Below are positions 9,145 through 16,926 of a DNA stretch of 64,000 nt, one piece after another. Every line of letters begins with the position of its first letter. Position 1 is the stretch's first letter. The stretch covers positions 97,611 through 161,610 of the forward strand of contig JAJDWR010000063.1 in NCBI GenBank assembly GCA_022825505.1, in the 5' to 3' direction. The notes below the pieces were generated by a model, which did not search any database, was not told the DNA's origin, and saw only the letters and a program-made list of their open reading frames with translations. This DNA comes from Gammaproteobacteria bacterium (GTDB lineage Bacteria; Pseudomonadota; Gammaproteobacteria; Steroidobacterales; Rariloculaceae). A program made the translations under genes and the position numbers.

Positions 9145-10407
9145 TTGGACAACCGCTACCTTCGGCCGTACCGCCCGCTTCCGGTTGCTGTTTTCGACCG
9201 GGCAGGCCGGCTGGCCCGGAAGTTGGGTCTTGGTGGCGGACTCGATGTCGACAGGATGATCGCCGCGGCGCGACGAAAGACCGGGCTGAACGATTTCGGC
9301 GACGATTGGTTCCTTGAGCCCCTGACGGTACTGGTCAAGTCAATCAACGAGGAAGCACGACTCACTCCGGTCGGCACTGCCATACAGAAATCGAGAATCG
9401 TATCGGCCCTGTCGACCCGGCTTCGCGCCAAATACCTGATCGGGAAGCACCCCGAAATACTCGACCTGGATCTGGGCAGGATCATCCTGATTACGGGCCT
9501 GCAGCGAACCGCGACGACGACCCTGCACAGACTGATCGCCGCGGACCCGGATATTCGGGCACTCAGCTCATGGGAGGCATTGAATCCGGTGCCGCTGAGA
9601 GGGGAGAAGCCGGGCGACCCCCGAAGCCGGATCAGGATGGCCAAATTCGCGGAGAAGACGATCGGTTTTCTGGCGCCCGATTTCGCCGCCATTCACCCGC
9701 TCCGGCACGACGCGGCTGAAGAGGATGTCTTCCTGCTGGACCTTTCCTTCATGAGCCAGTCGCCGGAAGCGACGATGCATGTGCCGACCTACGCAGCGTG
9801 GCTGGAGCGGCAGGATCACGGCAGGGCCTACCGGTACCTGCTCACAATGCTCAAGCTGTTGCAATGGCAACGTCCGGCAAGCAACTGGGTCCTGAAAACA
9901 CCAAACCATCTGGAACACCTCGACGTGGTGTTTCGGGTGTTGCCGAATACCACCGTCGTTCAGACTCATCGGGACCCGCAGAAGGCGGTGGCTTCTTTCT
10001 GCAGCATGGTCGCACATGGCCGTGGAATTCTGAGTGACCACGTGGATACGGGTGAGATCGCGCGCCACTGGGTGAGCAAGATGCGCCGTATGCTGGCGCG
10101 GTCAATGGAGACTCGCAGTTCTGCTAGTGCCGACGCGTTTTTGGATGTGTCGTACTACGATTTCCTCACGACTCCGATTGAGGAAGTACGCAAGATCTAC
10201 GTGCATGCCGGGATCGTATTCAGCGAGGAAGCGGAACTGGCAGCAACCGCGATATCAGCTCGAGATGTCAAGGATCGTCACGGCAAGCACATCTATTCCC
10301 TGAGTAGTTTTGGCCTGAATGCCGATCAGGTGGATGAGGCCTATGCCTTCTACAGGCGCGCATTCCGGATTCCTGATGAAGGCGCCAGCGGTCCGGGCGC
10401 TCGATAG
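9145..10407 (+). CDS. Sulfotransferase family protein (PAPS-dependent)
   Basis: A 420-residue cytoplasmic sulfotransferase of the bacterial Sulfotransfer_3 type. The 5'-phosphosulfate loop appears as ITGLQRTATTTLHRLI (about residues 116-131), the 3'-phosphate-binding region includes WVLKTPNHLEHLD followed by VVQTHRDPQKAVASFCSM, where the Arg and Ser are the expected ligands. It would move a sulfonyl group from PAPS to a hydroxyl or amine acceptor. Because it directly follows a sterol-reductase-like gene, a sterol or other polycyclic alcohol is an attractive but unproven acceptor. The start is TTG abutting the stop of the preceding small frame; no better ATG is available upstream. Confidence 0.85.
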   Translation: MDNRYLRPYRPLPVAVFDRAGRLARKLGLGGGLDVDRMIAAARRKTGLNDFGDDWFLEPLTVLVKSINEEARLTPVGTAIQKSRIVSALSTRLRAKYLIGKHPEILDLDLGRIILITGLQRTATTTLHRLIAADPDIRALSSWEALNPVPLRGEKPGDPRSRIRMAKFAEKTIGFLAPDFAAIHPLRHDAAEEDVFLLDLSFMSQSPEATMHVPTYAAWLERQDHGRAYRYLLTMLKLLQWQRPASNWVLKTPNHLEHLDVVFRVLPNTTVVQTHRDPQKAVASFCSMVAHGRGILSDHVDTGEIARHWVSKMRRMLARSMETRSSASADAFLDVSYYDFLTTPIEEVRKIYVHAGIVFSEEAELAATAISARDVKDRHGKHIYSLSSFGLNADQVDEAYAFYRRAFRIPDEGASGPGAR

Positions 10408-10423
10408 AGATCTCAAGGGTGTA

Positions 10424-10457
10424 AGGACATTCCTTGATGTATACATATAATGTACAT
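10424..10457 (+). promoter_or_regulatory. brnTA promoter with two palindromic operator-like sites
   Basis: A perfect TATAAT (10446-10451) lies 16 bp after AGGACA (10424-10429), which fits a sigma-70 promoter for brnT. Two perfect palindromes, ATGTATACAT (10437-10446) and ATGTACAT (10450-10457), flank and overlap the -10 element. The BrnA antitoxin family is known to repress its own operon, so these are the likely operators. The region is AT-rich against a GC-rich background. Confidence 0.6.
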
Positions 10458-10468
10458 ATCATCAGCAC

Positions 10469-10747
10469 ATGGATGTAATATGGGATCCGGCGAAGGCCAG
10501 GTCGAATTTGAAGAAGCACGGAGTCAGCTTCTCCGATATGGAAACGGTGTTTCGCGATCCTCATGCAATCAGCCTTGAGGACTCCGATTCGAGATTCGAA
10601 AACCGTTTCATCGTCATTGGCATGGACGCTTTGGGTCGCGTCGTAGTCGCAGCGTATGCATACCAGAACGACGCAATCCGACTCATTTCTGCACGAAGAG
10701 CAACCAAGTCTGAGAGAGATGTGTATGAGGAAGGAGTACGATTTTAG
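10469..10747 (+). CDS. brnT: BrnT-family ribonuclease toxin
   Basis: A 92-residue type II toxin. It begins with the family signature WDPAKARSNLKKHGVSF, continues with FRDP and ENRFIVIG, and ends with ISARRATKSERDVYEE; the RRAT-x-x-E-R-x-x-Y block is the RelE-like catalytic/structural end of BrnT. Members cleave RNA and arrest growth when unbound. Toxin-first order with an overlapping antitoxin gene is typical of BrnTA. The promoter and palindromic operators lie immediately upstream. Confidence 0.93.
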   Translation: MDVIWDPAKARSNLKKHGVSFSDMETVFRDPHAISLEDSDSRFENRFIVIGMDALGRVVVAAYAYQNDAIRLISARRATKSERDVYEEGVRF

Positions 10748-10976
10748 CGAGGGCAAGCGTGGCCCCATTTTGAAATCCAGCGGTAAGACCCGGGTGACCA
10801 TGTATCTCGATAACCATGTGATCGAGGCATTCAGGGCGAAAGGGGATTCAACTGGTCGCGGATATCAGACTCTCATCAATGAGGCTTTGGGGGAACACAT
10901 TGCCAGGGCGGCCAAGCCTGTGGATGCGAGAACCCTTCGGCGCATCCTGCGAGAAGAACTCAAGAAGGCCGGTTGA
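10725..10976 (+). CDS. brnA: BrnA-family antitoxin
   Basis: An 83-residue antitoxin overlapping brnT by 23 bp. It begins MRKEYDFSEGKRGP, the usual toxin-wrapping arm, and continues with a ribbon-helix-helix region (TRVTMYLDNHVIEAFRAKG, then GYQTLINEAL). It should neutralise BrnT and, as a dimer, bind the palindromes upstream of brnT to repress the operon. The ATG at 10725 is chosen because it starts at the family N-terminus; upstream in-frame codons are not conserved. Confidence 0.92.
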   Translation: MRKEYDFSEGKRGPILKSSGKTRVTMYLDNHVIEAFRAKGDSTGRGYQTLINEALGEHIARAAKPVDARTLRRILREELKKAG

Positions 10977-11025
10977 CGCCTTTGAGCGCGAGCGTTTCCA
11001 AACTTCCACACTGAGCGTTTGCGCT

Positions 11026-11049
11026 CCTCCAAATGCTGGGATTTGGAGG
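11026..11049. terminator. Hairpin after brnTA, possible terminator
   Basis: A perfect 9-bp stem, CCTCCAAAT (11026-11034) with ATTTGGAGG (11041-11049), loop GCTGGG. It lies 50 bp after the brnA stop and 47 bp before the SDR start. No T-tract follows, so termination is uncertain; it could equally shape the leader of the next gene. A short GAGCG/CGCTC stem (11013-11026) sits just before it. Confidence 0.35.
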
Positions 11050-11095
11050 TAACGTTGGCTGGCGAAGCATGCATCTGCGTAAAGTTGGGAGAACG

Positions 11096-12169
11096 ATGGG
11101 GAAGGGGACCGGCAACCGTCCCGGGGATTACAACGGGATCGCCAGCGCGGTGTCCGCCGCGGTCATTGATCGCCTGTCGCAAAGGGAGACGATCGGTCCT
11201 GTGCCGGAGAGTGTCCGCATCGACGGCAGCGTCTGCCTGATCACAGGAGCCAACAGCGGATTGGGGAAGGCCGTGGCCATCGACCTGGCGAAGCGCGGTG
11301 GCCATGTCCTCATGGCCTGCCGAAGCGGCCATCCGGAGGCCGGTGAGGAGGTCAGGCGCGCATCCGGCAGCGACAGAGTCGAAATGCTCAGGGTCGATCT
11401 CGCGGATCTTGAGTCCGTGCACGGGCTTTGCGACCTGCTCAACCGCCGGCGACGGCGGCTGGACATCACCGTGCTCAATGCGGGCCTCATGCCCGGCAGC
11501 GCCCGCAGGTCTCCCCAGGGATACGAATTGATGTTCGCCGTGCACTTCCTGGCCAACCGGGTGTTGATCGATCGGCTGTTGGACGACGGCCTGATTCGGC
11601 CTTCCGCCCGCCGAGACGAACGTCCCCGAATCGTGATCGTGGCCTCCGAAGCGCATCGGTCCGCGGGTCCCATCGACTTCGACGACTTCGGCGCCTTTGC
11701 CGACTATGGCCTGAAGGATGGACTCAGGTATTACGCGGCAAGCAAACTGCGCCTGTGCACCTATGCCCACGAACTGTCGCGCCGCCTGAACCCCGAAGGC
11801 GAGGTTCGGGTCGCCGTGAATTCCCTCTGCCCCGGGCCGGTCAATTCCAACATCGCCCGGGAGGCGCCGCCTTTCCTCAAGATTCTGCTCGTTCCGGTGA
11901 TGAAACTGCTGTTCGCGTCGCCCGAGAAAGCGGCCAAACCCGTCATCTACCTGTGCTGTGCGGAGGAAATGGGACAGCGCAGCGGCGTGTATCTCCACTT
12001 GATGCGAGAGAAAGCGGCGTCGCCGCTGGCGAGGGACAAGGAGGCCGGTGTGCGGCTTTGGCGGGTCAGCGCGGCGCTGCTGGAGAAACACGCCTCGGCA
12101 CGCAGTGCAGGAAGCGGAAATGCACTCATGGCGCGCTTTTCCGATGGCCGCGGGGCACTACGCCCGTAG
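11096..12169 (+). CDS. Short-chain dehydrogenase/reductase (retinol dehydrogenase-like)
   Basis: A 357-residue NAD(P)-dependent oxidoreductase. It has the cofactor motif TGANSGLG (residues 50-57), DLADL for adenine contact, NAG (128-130), a Ser in IVASEAH (184) and the catalytic Y213-x-x-x-K217. The post-catalytic CPGPVNSNIAREAPPF and long C-terminal extension resemble the RDH/WWOX-like branch that often acts on lipophilic alcohols such as sterols or retinoids; the true substrate is unknown. The ATG at 11096 follows GGGAGA; an earlier ATG at 11033 lies in the upstream hairpin and is less likely. The 3' end overlaps the convergent vapC gene by 12 bp. Confidence 0.88.
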   Translation: MGKGTGNRPGDYNGIASAVSAAVIDRLSQRETIGPVPESVRIDGSVCLITGANSGLGKAVAIDLAKRGGHVLMACRSGHPEAGEEVRRASGSDRVEMLRVDLADLESVHGLCDLLNRRRRRLDITVLNAGLMPGSARRSPQGYELMFAVHFLANRVLIDRLLDDGLIRPSARRDERPRIVIVASEAHRSAGPIDFDDFGAFADYGLKDGLRYYAASKLRLCTYAHELSRRLNPEGEVRVAVNSLCPGPVNSNIAREAPPFLKILLVPVMKLLFASPEKAAKPVIYLCCAEEMGQRSGVYLHLMREKAASPLARDKEAGVRLWRVSAALLEKHASARSAGSGNALMARFSDGRGALRP

Positions 12170-12625
12170 GGGTATTGCGGGCGACGCGGCGGTCCAGGGG
12201 TTGATTGCCTTGACGCCGGTGTTTCGAAACCGCTCCTCGCTTCCGGTCACGATGGTCAATTGGCGGCTGCTCGCCGCGCCGGCGAGCATACAGTCCGGCA
12301 GGTGGTGGTCGAGAGGCTCTCCCAGACGTCGTTTTACTTCCATGATCGCCGCGCATGCCAGTGCATCGGAAGCGGTCCAGTCAAGTACACGATCTTCAAA
12401 GACGTCATCGAGGATGTTCTGAAATCGCGCGGCCAACGCCTCCCGGCGCCGGCCCGGGTTCAGCCGTCCGATTCCGTTCAGGATTTCCCAAATGGTGATG
12501 GTTGAAATGGAGATTCCCTCGATCGCGATCGCGTCGAGAAAGTACGCTACCCGGGGTTCGGGGTAAGGCCGCATCATTTCCGACACGACACTTGCGTCCA
12601 GGATCCATGCGGCAGGAGCGGTCAC
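12158..12625 (-). CDS. vapC: PIN-domain ribonuclease toxin (VapC/FitB type)
   Basis: A 155-residue PIN nuclease, the toxin of a type II module. The acidic metal ligands are visible: D10 in WILDASVVSE, E48 in TIWEILNGI, D111 in HLPDCMLAGAA, and the terminal VTGSEERF-x-NTGV-x-x-INPW block where Glu stands where Asp is more usual. PIN toxins cut tRNA or rRNA. The start is GTG, overlapping the antitoxin stop (GTGA), so the two are co-translated. Its 3' end overlaps the convergent SDR gene by 12 bp. Confidence 0.9.
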   Translation of the reverse strand: MTAPAAWILDASVVSEMMRPYPEPRVAYFLDAIAIEGISISTITIWEILNGIGRLNPGRRREALAARFQNILDDVFEDRVLDWTASDALACAAIMEVKRRLGEPLDHHLPDCMLAGAASSRQLTIVTGSEERFRNTGVKAINPWTAASPAIPLRA

Positions 12626-12879
12626 GCCTCTTTCCCTTTGGCGAGTTCAACACGGCGTTGGCCAAGCCGCCCGGGCAGCAACAACTCCACTCCATGCTCC
12701 GGTCCGAAATAGTGCCTGAACGCATCGGATGGTTTGGTACGGCGCTCGGCTCGCGCGCGCTTCTCGCGAATGACGCGACGGATGAATTCTTCCGTCGAAA
12801 TGTCGACAAGACGTGCTTCGCGTTGCACCCACGCCCTGTCTCTCGGGTCGATATCTCGCGCGGTCATGGTGGCACTCAT
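12622..12879 (-). CDS. Antitoxin of the PIN-toxin module
   Basis: An 85-residue basic protein directly upstream of the PIN toxin. It reads MSATMTARDIDPRDRAW at the start, then a helical segment STEEFIRRVIREKRARAE compatible with a ribbon-helix-helix or short helical DNA-binding antitoxin, and a C-terminal arm that would enter the PIN site. Another ATG four codons in is possible. An open frame extends upstream to 12936 but the preferred ATG has AAGGGG in front of it. Identification rests mainly on position and size. Confidence 0.75.
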   Translation of the reverse strand: MSATMTARDIDPRDRAWVQREARLVDISTEEFIRRVIREKRARAERRTKPSDAFRHYFGPEHGVELLLPGRLGQRRVELAKGKEA

Positions 12880-13006
12880 CGGGCCAGGCCCCTTGCAGGG
12901 ATAGTGATTCTTCTGCGAACGCGATGCCAGCATCATTTGCCGTCAAAACGGCTGGATTCATCACTGGCAGTGCTCACGCGTGCGTGATAAGAGGCAAGTA
13001 CAGCCG

Positions 13007-14080
13007 CTACACAAGGTCCTTCAACTGGTCCCGACGCCAGCCACCCGCTATCCGGCCGGACGGCGTATCCCTGAGAAGGTCGAGGAGTTCCTGGCGGGTT
13101 GCCAGTACCTGAGGATCGATATTCAGCCTGGAGGCGCGGTTTCTCGCTCCGTCGCGCAATCGCTTGAATTGACTGTCCTGAATCGGCGCCCGCCGCACGT
13201 CGACCAGGCGCAGGTTCTTCGGGGTTTCCGATCCGGCGATCGCCGATACGATTTCGTCGCCGAAGCGCCGTGCGAACCGTTTCGGCAGTTCCGGGATGCC
13301 CGACAGGTCTTCAGGGCGGTTCGGCATCCTCCTGGCGATGCGCACCAGCAGTTCGTCGCTGCAGAGCCAGCGCCGGGGACGGTTCAACCGCTGAGCGCAC
13401 CGCTCGCGCCACTCCACCAGCGCCAGGGCGGCGCACCGGGTTCCGGCGTCCAGCGCGCGGACCCCCCTGAGCCGCGACCACAGCGCGGCAGGCGGCGTCA
13501 GTACCGGCGTTTCCAGTGCGGTTCGGCAGTCTTCATCCAGCCAGTCCAGCCGGTTCAGGCCGTTCAACTTTCTTCGCAGTACGCCCCACAGCGCAAACAG
13601 GTGGCGGACATCGTCGAGTGCGTACTGCAGCGCCCCGGCGGGCAAGGGCCGACGGGCCCAATTGGTGCGAGTGAATCCCTTGTCCAGGCGGACGTTCAAT
13701 TCCTCCGCGACGAGATCCTGCAAACCGATCTGGGGCGCCTTGCCCAGCAGGGCCGCGGCGATCTGCGTGTCGATCAGCCGGGAGGGCAATCGGAACATGA
13801 ATCGCTGCATGGCCTCCAGATCCTGCCGGACGCTGTGCAGAAGCCAGGTTCGGCCGGGCGCGAGCAGGGCGGAGAACAGTGGTTTCAGATCCAGGCCGGC
13901 CACGCAGTCGACGCAGGCCAGGCGGTCAGGCGTCGCGACCTGGATCAGGCACAGCCGCGGGTAATACGTCTGCTCCCGAACGAACTCCGTGTCCAGCGCC
14001 ACCAGGGGCGCATCGGCGATGGCATCGACAAGGTCCGCGAGGGCCTGCGCGTCGTCGACGAGTGGTTCTGAATCGGTCAC
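13007..14080 (-). CDS. rnd: Ribonuclease D
   Basis: A 357-residue 3'-5' exoribonuclease that trims tRNA and other stable RNA ends. DEDD-family motifs are complete: Exo I ALDTEFVRE (D30, E32), Exo II LHSVRQDLEAM, and Exo III YALDDVRHL. It is followed by an HRDC-like domain. The length agrees with E. coli RNase D (375). It is transcribed away from mpl, whose start is 69 bp upstream; no strong promoter is visible in that short space. Confidence 0.95.
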   Translation of the reverse strand: MTDSEPLVDDAQALADLVDAIADAPLVALDTEFVREQTYYPRLCLIQVATPDRLACVDCVAGLDLKPLFSALLAPGRTWLLHSVRQDLEAMQRFMFRLPSRLIDTQIAAALLGKAPQIGLQDLVAEELNVRLDKGFTRTNWARRPLPAGALQYALDDVRHLFALWGVLRRKLNGLNRLDWLDEDCRTALETPVLTPPAALWSRLRGVRALDAGTRCAALALVEWRERCAQRLNRPRRWLCSDELLVRIARRMPNRPEDLSGIPELPKRFARRFGDEIVSAIAGSETPKNLRLVDVRRAPIQDSQFKRLRDGARNRASRLNIDPQVLATRQELLDLLRDTPSGRIAGGWRRDQLKDLV

Positions 14081-14149
14081 GGAATTGTGAGACAGTACAC
14101 TATGGCCTCACCTGAGAGCCATTCACTCCCCACTTCAGGCAATCGGTCC

Positions 14150-15526
14150 ATGCGCGTTCACATCCTTGGCATCTGCGGCACTTTCATGGGCGGCGTCGCC
14201 GCGCTGGCAAAGGCGGCGGGCCACCGGGTCTCGGGGTCCGATGAGAACATTTATCCACCGATGAGTGATCTGCTCGACAATCTGGACATTCCCGTGCGGC
14301 AAGGTTACCACCCGGAGCATCTCGACAACGACATCGATTGCGTGGTGGTGGGCAACGTCATGAGCCGGGGCAGGGAGGTGGTGGAGGCCCTGTTGAACTC
14401 CAGCCTGCCATTCTGTTCCGGTCCCCAGTGGCTGGCGGAAAACGTGCTCAGGGATCGCTGGGTCCTGGCGGTCGCGGGCACTCACGGCAAGACTACCACC
14501 AGCAGCCTGCTGGCCTGGATACTGGAGCATGCGGGCCTGGAACCGGGGTTCCTGATCGGCGGCGTACCGGCCAATTTCGGTGCATCCGCCCGCTTCGGGG
14601 CGTCGGAGTACTTTGTCGTCGAGGCCGACGAGTACGACACGGCCTTCTTCGACAAGCGCGCCAAGTTCGTCCATTACTGTCCGCGCACTCTGGCGATAAA
14701 CAATATCGAATTCGATCACGCCGACATCTATGACGACCTGGATTCGATCCTGCGCCAGTTCCATCACCTGATTCGAACGGTGCCGGGCCGTGGTCTGGTT
14801 GCCGTCAACGGCGCCGATGCCAACATCGGGCGATTGCTGGAACAGGGGGTATGGACGCCTGTGGAAACGTTCAGCGCCGAAGACCGCGAAGCGACCTGGT
14901 TCGGCGCGCAAGTTCCCGCCGGACCCGGTACCGCGATCACCGTTCATCGCCTGGGCGAACATATCGGAGACGTGAATTGGTCCCTGTTGGGCAGGCACAA
15001 TGTCGAAAACGCACTGGCCGCGGTCTGCTGCGCGGTCCACGCGGGTGTCCCGGTGTCGACGGCTTTGGAAGCCCTCTCCACGTTCAAGGGCGTAAAGCGG
15101 CGCCTGGAGATGCGCGGCAGCTTCGGCGGGATCTCCCTCTATGAAGATTTTGCGCACCATCCCACGGCCATCCGGGCGACCCTGGCAGCGTTGCATGACG
15201 CACGGTCCGCCAGCCGCATCATTGCGGTATTCGAACCGGCGTCCAATTCCATGCGCATGGGCGTGCATCGGAGCAACCTGAGCGGAGCGCTGAGCGGCGC
15301 CGACAGGGTCTTCGTGCTGGCGCGAGACGATCTTGCCTGGGATGTCGAGACGGAATTGGCGGACCTGGGCGCCAAGCTCGTGGTTGCACAGAGCGTGGAT
15401 CGGTTGCACGCGGGGCTGCTGGAGGAGCTGCGGCAAGGAGATCGGGTGGCGGTCATGTCCAATGGAGGTTTTCAGGGGTTGCCCGGAAGGCTGGAGAAAT
15501 CCCTGCGGCAACGGGCTCACGCGTGA
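14150..15526 (+). CDS. mpl: UDP-N-acetylmuramate:L-alanyl-gamma-D-glutamyl-meso-diaminopimelate ligase
   Basis: A 458-residue Mur-family ligase that reattaches the recovered murein tripeptide to UDP-MurNAc during cell-wall recycling. It begins MRVHILGICGTFMGG, almost identical to E. coli Mpl, and has the ATP loop VAGTHGKTTTSS, the Mur signature HNVENALAA, and the C-terminal YEDFAHHPTAI. The start at 14150 is chosen for this match; an ATG at 14102 is in frame but without similarity or ribosome-binding site. Presence of mpl indicates a peptide-recycling Gram-negative. Confidence 0.96.
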   Translation: MRVHILGICGTFMGGVAALAKAAGHRVSGSDENIYPPMSDLLDNLDIPVRQGYHPEHLDNDIDCVVVGNVMSRGREVVEALLNSSLPFCSGPQWLAENVLRDRWVLAVAGTHGKTTTSSLLAWILEHAGLEPGFLIGGVPANFGASARFGASEYFVVEADEYDTAFFDKRAKFVHYCPRTLAINNIEFDHADIYDDLDSILRQFHHLIRTVPGRGLVAVNGADANIGRLLEQGVWTPVETFSAEDREATWFGAQVPAGPGTAITVHRLGEHIGDVNWSLLGRHNVENALAAVCCAVHAGVPVSTALEALSTFKGVKRRLEMRGSFGGISLYEDFAHHPTAIRATLAALHDARSASRIIAVFEPASNSMRMGVHRSNLSGALSGADRVFVLARDDLAWDVETELADLGAKLVVAQSVDRLHAGLLEELRQGDRVAVMSNGGFQGLPGRLEKSLRQRAHA

Positions 15527-15637
15527 GACCGGTCGCAGGCCGGGAACCAAACTGCGTTCCGCAACTCCTAGACATGTGGGGACTGTGAGAAAATCGACAC
15601 CTGCGGTCGCCGCCGCGATTCGAAGGAAACACCCGGC

Positions 15638-15964
15638 GTGAATGAGATTCCCGAAGTGACCGGCAACTTCCACATCGGCCAGGTCGTGATGCACCGCCGA
15701 TTCGGATACCGCGGCGTCATCTATGACGTGGACCCCAGTTTCATGCTCAGCGACCAGTGGTATGAGAAGGTGGCTCTGAGCCGGCCGCCGAAGAACCGTC
15801 CCTGGTATCACGTGCTGGTGGACAATGCCGACCAGACAACCTACGTGGCCGAGCGAAATCTGCGATCCGCCGATGACCCCAAGCCAATCCAGTCGCCCTT
15901 CCTGAAGAGCTATTTTGAGGGGTTCAACGGAAGGTTCTACGAACCCAGGCTCCGCAGCAACTGA
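15638..15964 (+). CDS. hspQ: Heat shock protein HspQ (hemimethylated-DNA-binding YccV family)
   Basis: A 108-residue member of the HspQ/YccV family with [23 protein letters not shown] at the start (family start pattern F-x-I-G-x-x-V-x-H-x-x-x-x-x-R-G-V), then PWYHVLVD and YVAE-x-NL near the end. In enterobacteria HspQ acts as a specificity factor for Lon and influences DnaA stability. It starts with GTG after GAAGGAAAC. Rubredoxin follows 5 bp later, suggesting co-transcription. Confidence 0.93.
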   Translation: MNEIPEVTGNFHIGQVVMHRRFGYRGVIYDVDPSFMLSDQWYEKVALSRPPKNRPWYHVLVDNADQTTYVAERNLRSADDPKPIQSPFLKSYFEGFNGRFYEPRLRSN

Positions 15965-15969
15965 CCGCG

Positions 15970-16161
15970 ATGCCAACCGAGTCCGTACCCATGAAAAGGT
16001 ACATGTGCCTGATCTGCGGCTTCATCTACGACGAAGCCGAGGGATTGCCGGAGGAAGGCATTGCTCCGGGCACGCGCTGGGACGACATTCCCCTCTCCTG
16101 GCACTGCCCGGATTGCGGCGCGGGCAAGGAAGACTTCGACATGGTGCTGTTTTCCGAGTGA
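15970..16161 (+). CDS. Rubredoxin
   Basis: A small one-iron electron carrier. The four Cys ligands are in [14 protein letters not shown] and [13 protein letters not shown], the normal spacing, with G-x-x-WDDIP between. The family usually starts at MKRYMC, which here would be the ATG at 15991 (56 residues); the ATG at 15970 adds seven residues. It probably serves an oxygenase or an oxidative-stress reductase; no partner reductase is adjacent. Confidence 0.94.
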   Translation: MPTESVPMKRYMCLICGFIYDEAEGLPEEGIAPGTRWDDIPLSWHCPDCGAGKEDFDMVLFSE

Positions 16162-16204
16162 CTGTGCTACATTGTCGTTCATTCCAGCACCAACCGGCGG
16201 CAAC

Positions 16205-16501
16205 ATGTCAAAGCGACATAGCATCAGTATCTCTTTCACGCCCGAGCAAGCTCAATTTCTGACCTCCCTGGTCGTTCGCGGCGAATACCAGTCAGTGAGC
16301 GAGGTTGTACGTTCCGCTCTGCGGCCGTTCCAGCGCCGGTACACCGTTCTGGAAGCCGAGATGGAACGGGCGCGCCGGGAAATCAGGGCAGGGGCCGACG
16401 ATCTGGACCGGGGCGATACCGTGAACGGTCACGATTTCTTCCAGGAGTGGGATGCTGAACTGGATGAGCTGGAAGCGGCGGGCAGAATGCGCACTGCATG
16501 A
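16205..16501 (+). CDS. parD: ParD-family antitoxin
   Basis: A 98-residue ribbon-helix-helix antitoxin. The N-terminal SISISFTPEQAQFLTSLV forms the beta-strand and first helix, followed by GEYQSVSEVVRSALR, a typical second helix, then a charged toxin-binding tail. It overlaps the toxin gene by 4 bp (ATGA). As a dimer it should repress its own promoter. A TGCTACATT extended -10-like element (16166-16173) lies 32 bp upstream, without a convincing -35. Confidence 0.92.
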   Translation: MSKRHSISISFTPEQAQFLTSLVVRGEYQSVSEVVRSALRPFQRRYTVLEAEMERARREIRAGADDLDRGDTVNGHDFFQEWDAELDELEAAGRMRTA

Positions 16502-16824
16502 GCCGAATTGAATTCTCCGGGGCGGCGCGCAATGACCGCCGGGCGATCGTTGCGTACACCGTTCGGCAATTCGGCATGCTTCAGGCTCGCCGATTACGCA
16601 ACAATTTCGAGCGCGTCTTCAATACGCTGGCCGATGCGCCGGGTATCGGGCGTCAGCGCCCCGAGTTGGATCCACCGCGCCACAGCTTCCGTTATTTTGT
16701 GGTGATGAAGATGTTCGTCATCGTCTACGAGCCGACCGAATCGGGAATCCGGGTTGCCCGCATCCTGCACGCGATGCGCAATCTCGCCGCCGAGCTTGAC
16801 AGCGATTCCGGCGAAGTTTCCTGA
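16498..16824 (+). CDS. parE: ParE/RelE-superfamily toxin
   Basis: A 108-residue toxin translationally coupled to the ParD-like antitoxin. It begins IEFSGAARNDRRAIVAYT, continues with ARRLRNNFERVFNTLADAPGIG and ends VARILHAMRN, the characteristic last strand and helix of ParE. ParE members inhibit DNA gyrase; RelE members cut mRNA. The paired ParD-type antitoxin favours the ParE branch. Confidence 0.9.
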   Translation: MSRIEFSGAARNDRRAIVAYTVRQFGMLQARRLRNNFERVFNTLADAPGIGRQRPELDPPRHSFRYFVVMKMFVIVYEPTESGIRVARILHAMRNLAAELDSDSGEVS

Positions 16825-16842
16825 TCCTGCGTTTCCTGCTTG

Positions 16843-16859
16843 CCCGAATCCGATTCGGG
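16843..16859. terminator. Short palindrome between convergent parE and cpdA
   Basis: A perfect 7-bp stem CCCGAAT/ATTCGGG with a 3-nt loop, in the 102-bp gap between two convergent genes. Position fits a bidirectional terminator, but no T-run follows on either side. Confidence 0.35.
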
Positions 16860-16926
16860 TTCGGCGTCCGTGCAACTGTGGAGGCCCGGACCGGGGGAAA
16901 GCGCGCCTCCGGTCCGATCTGGCAAG

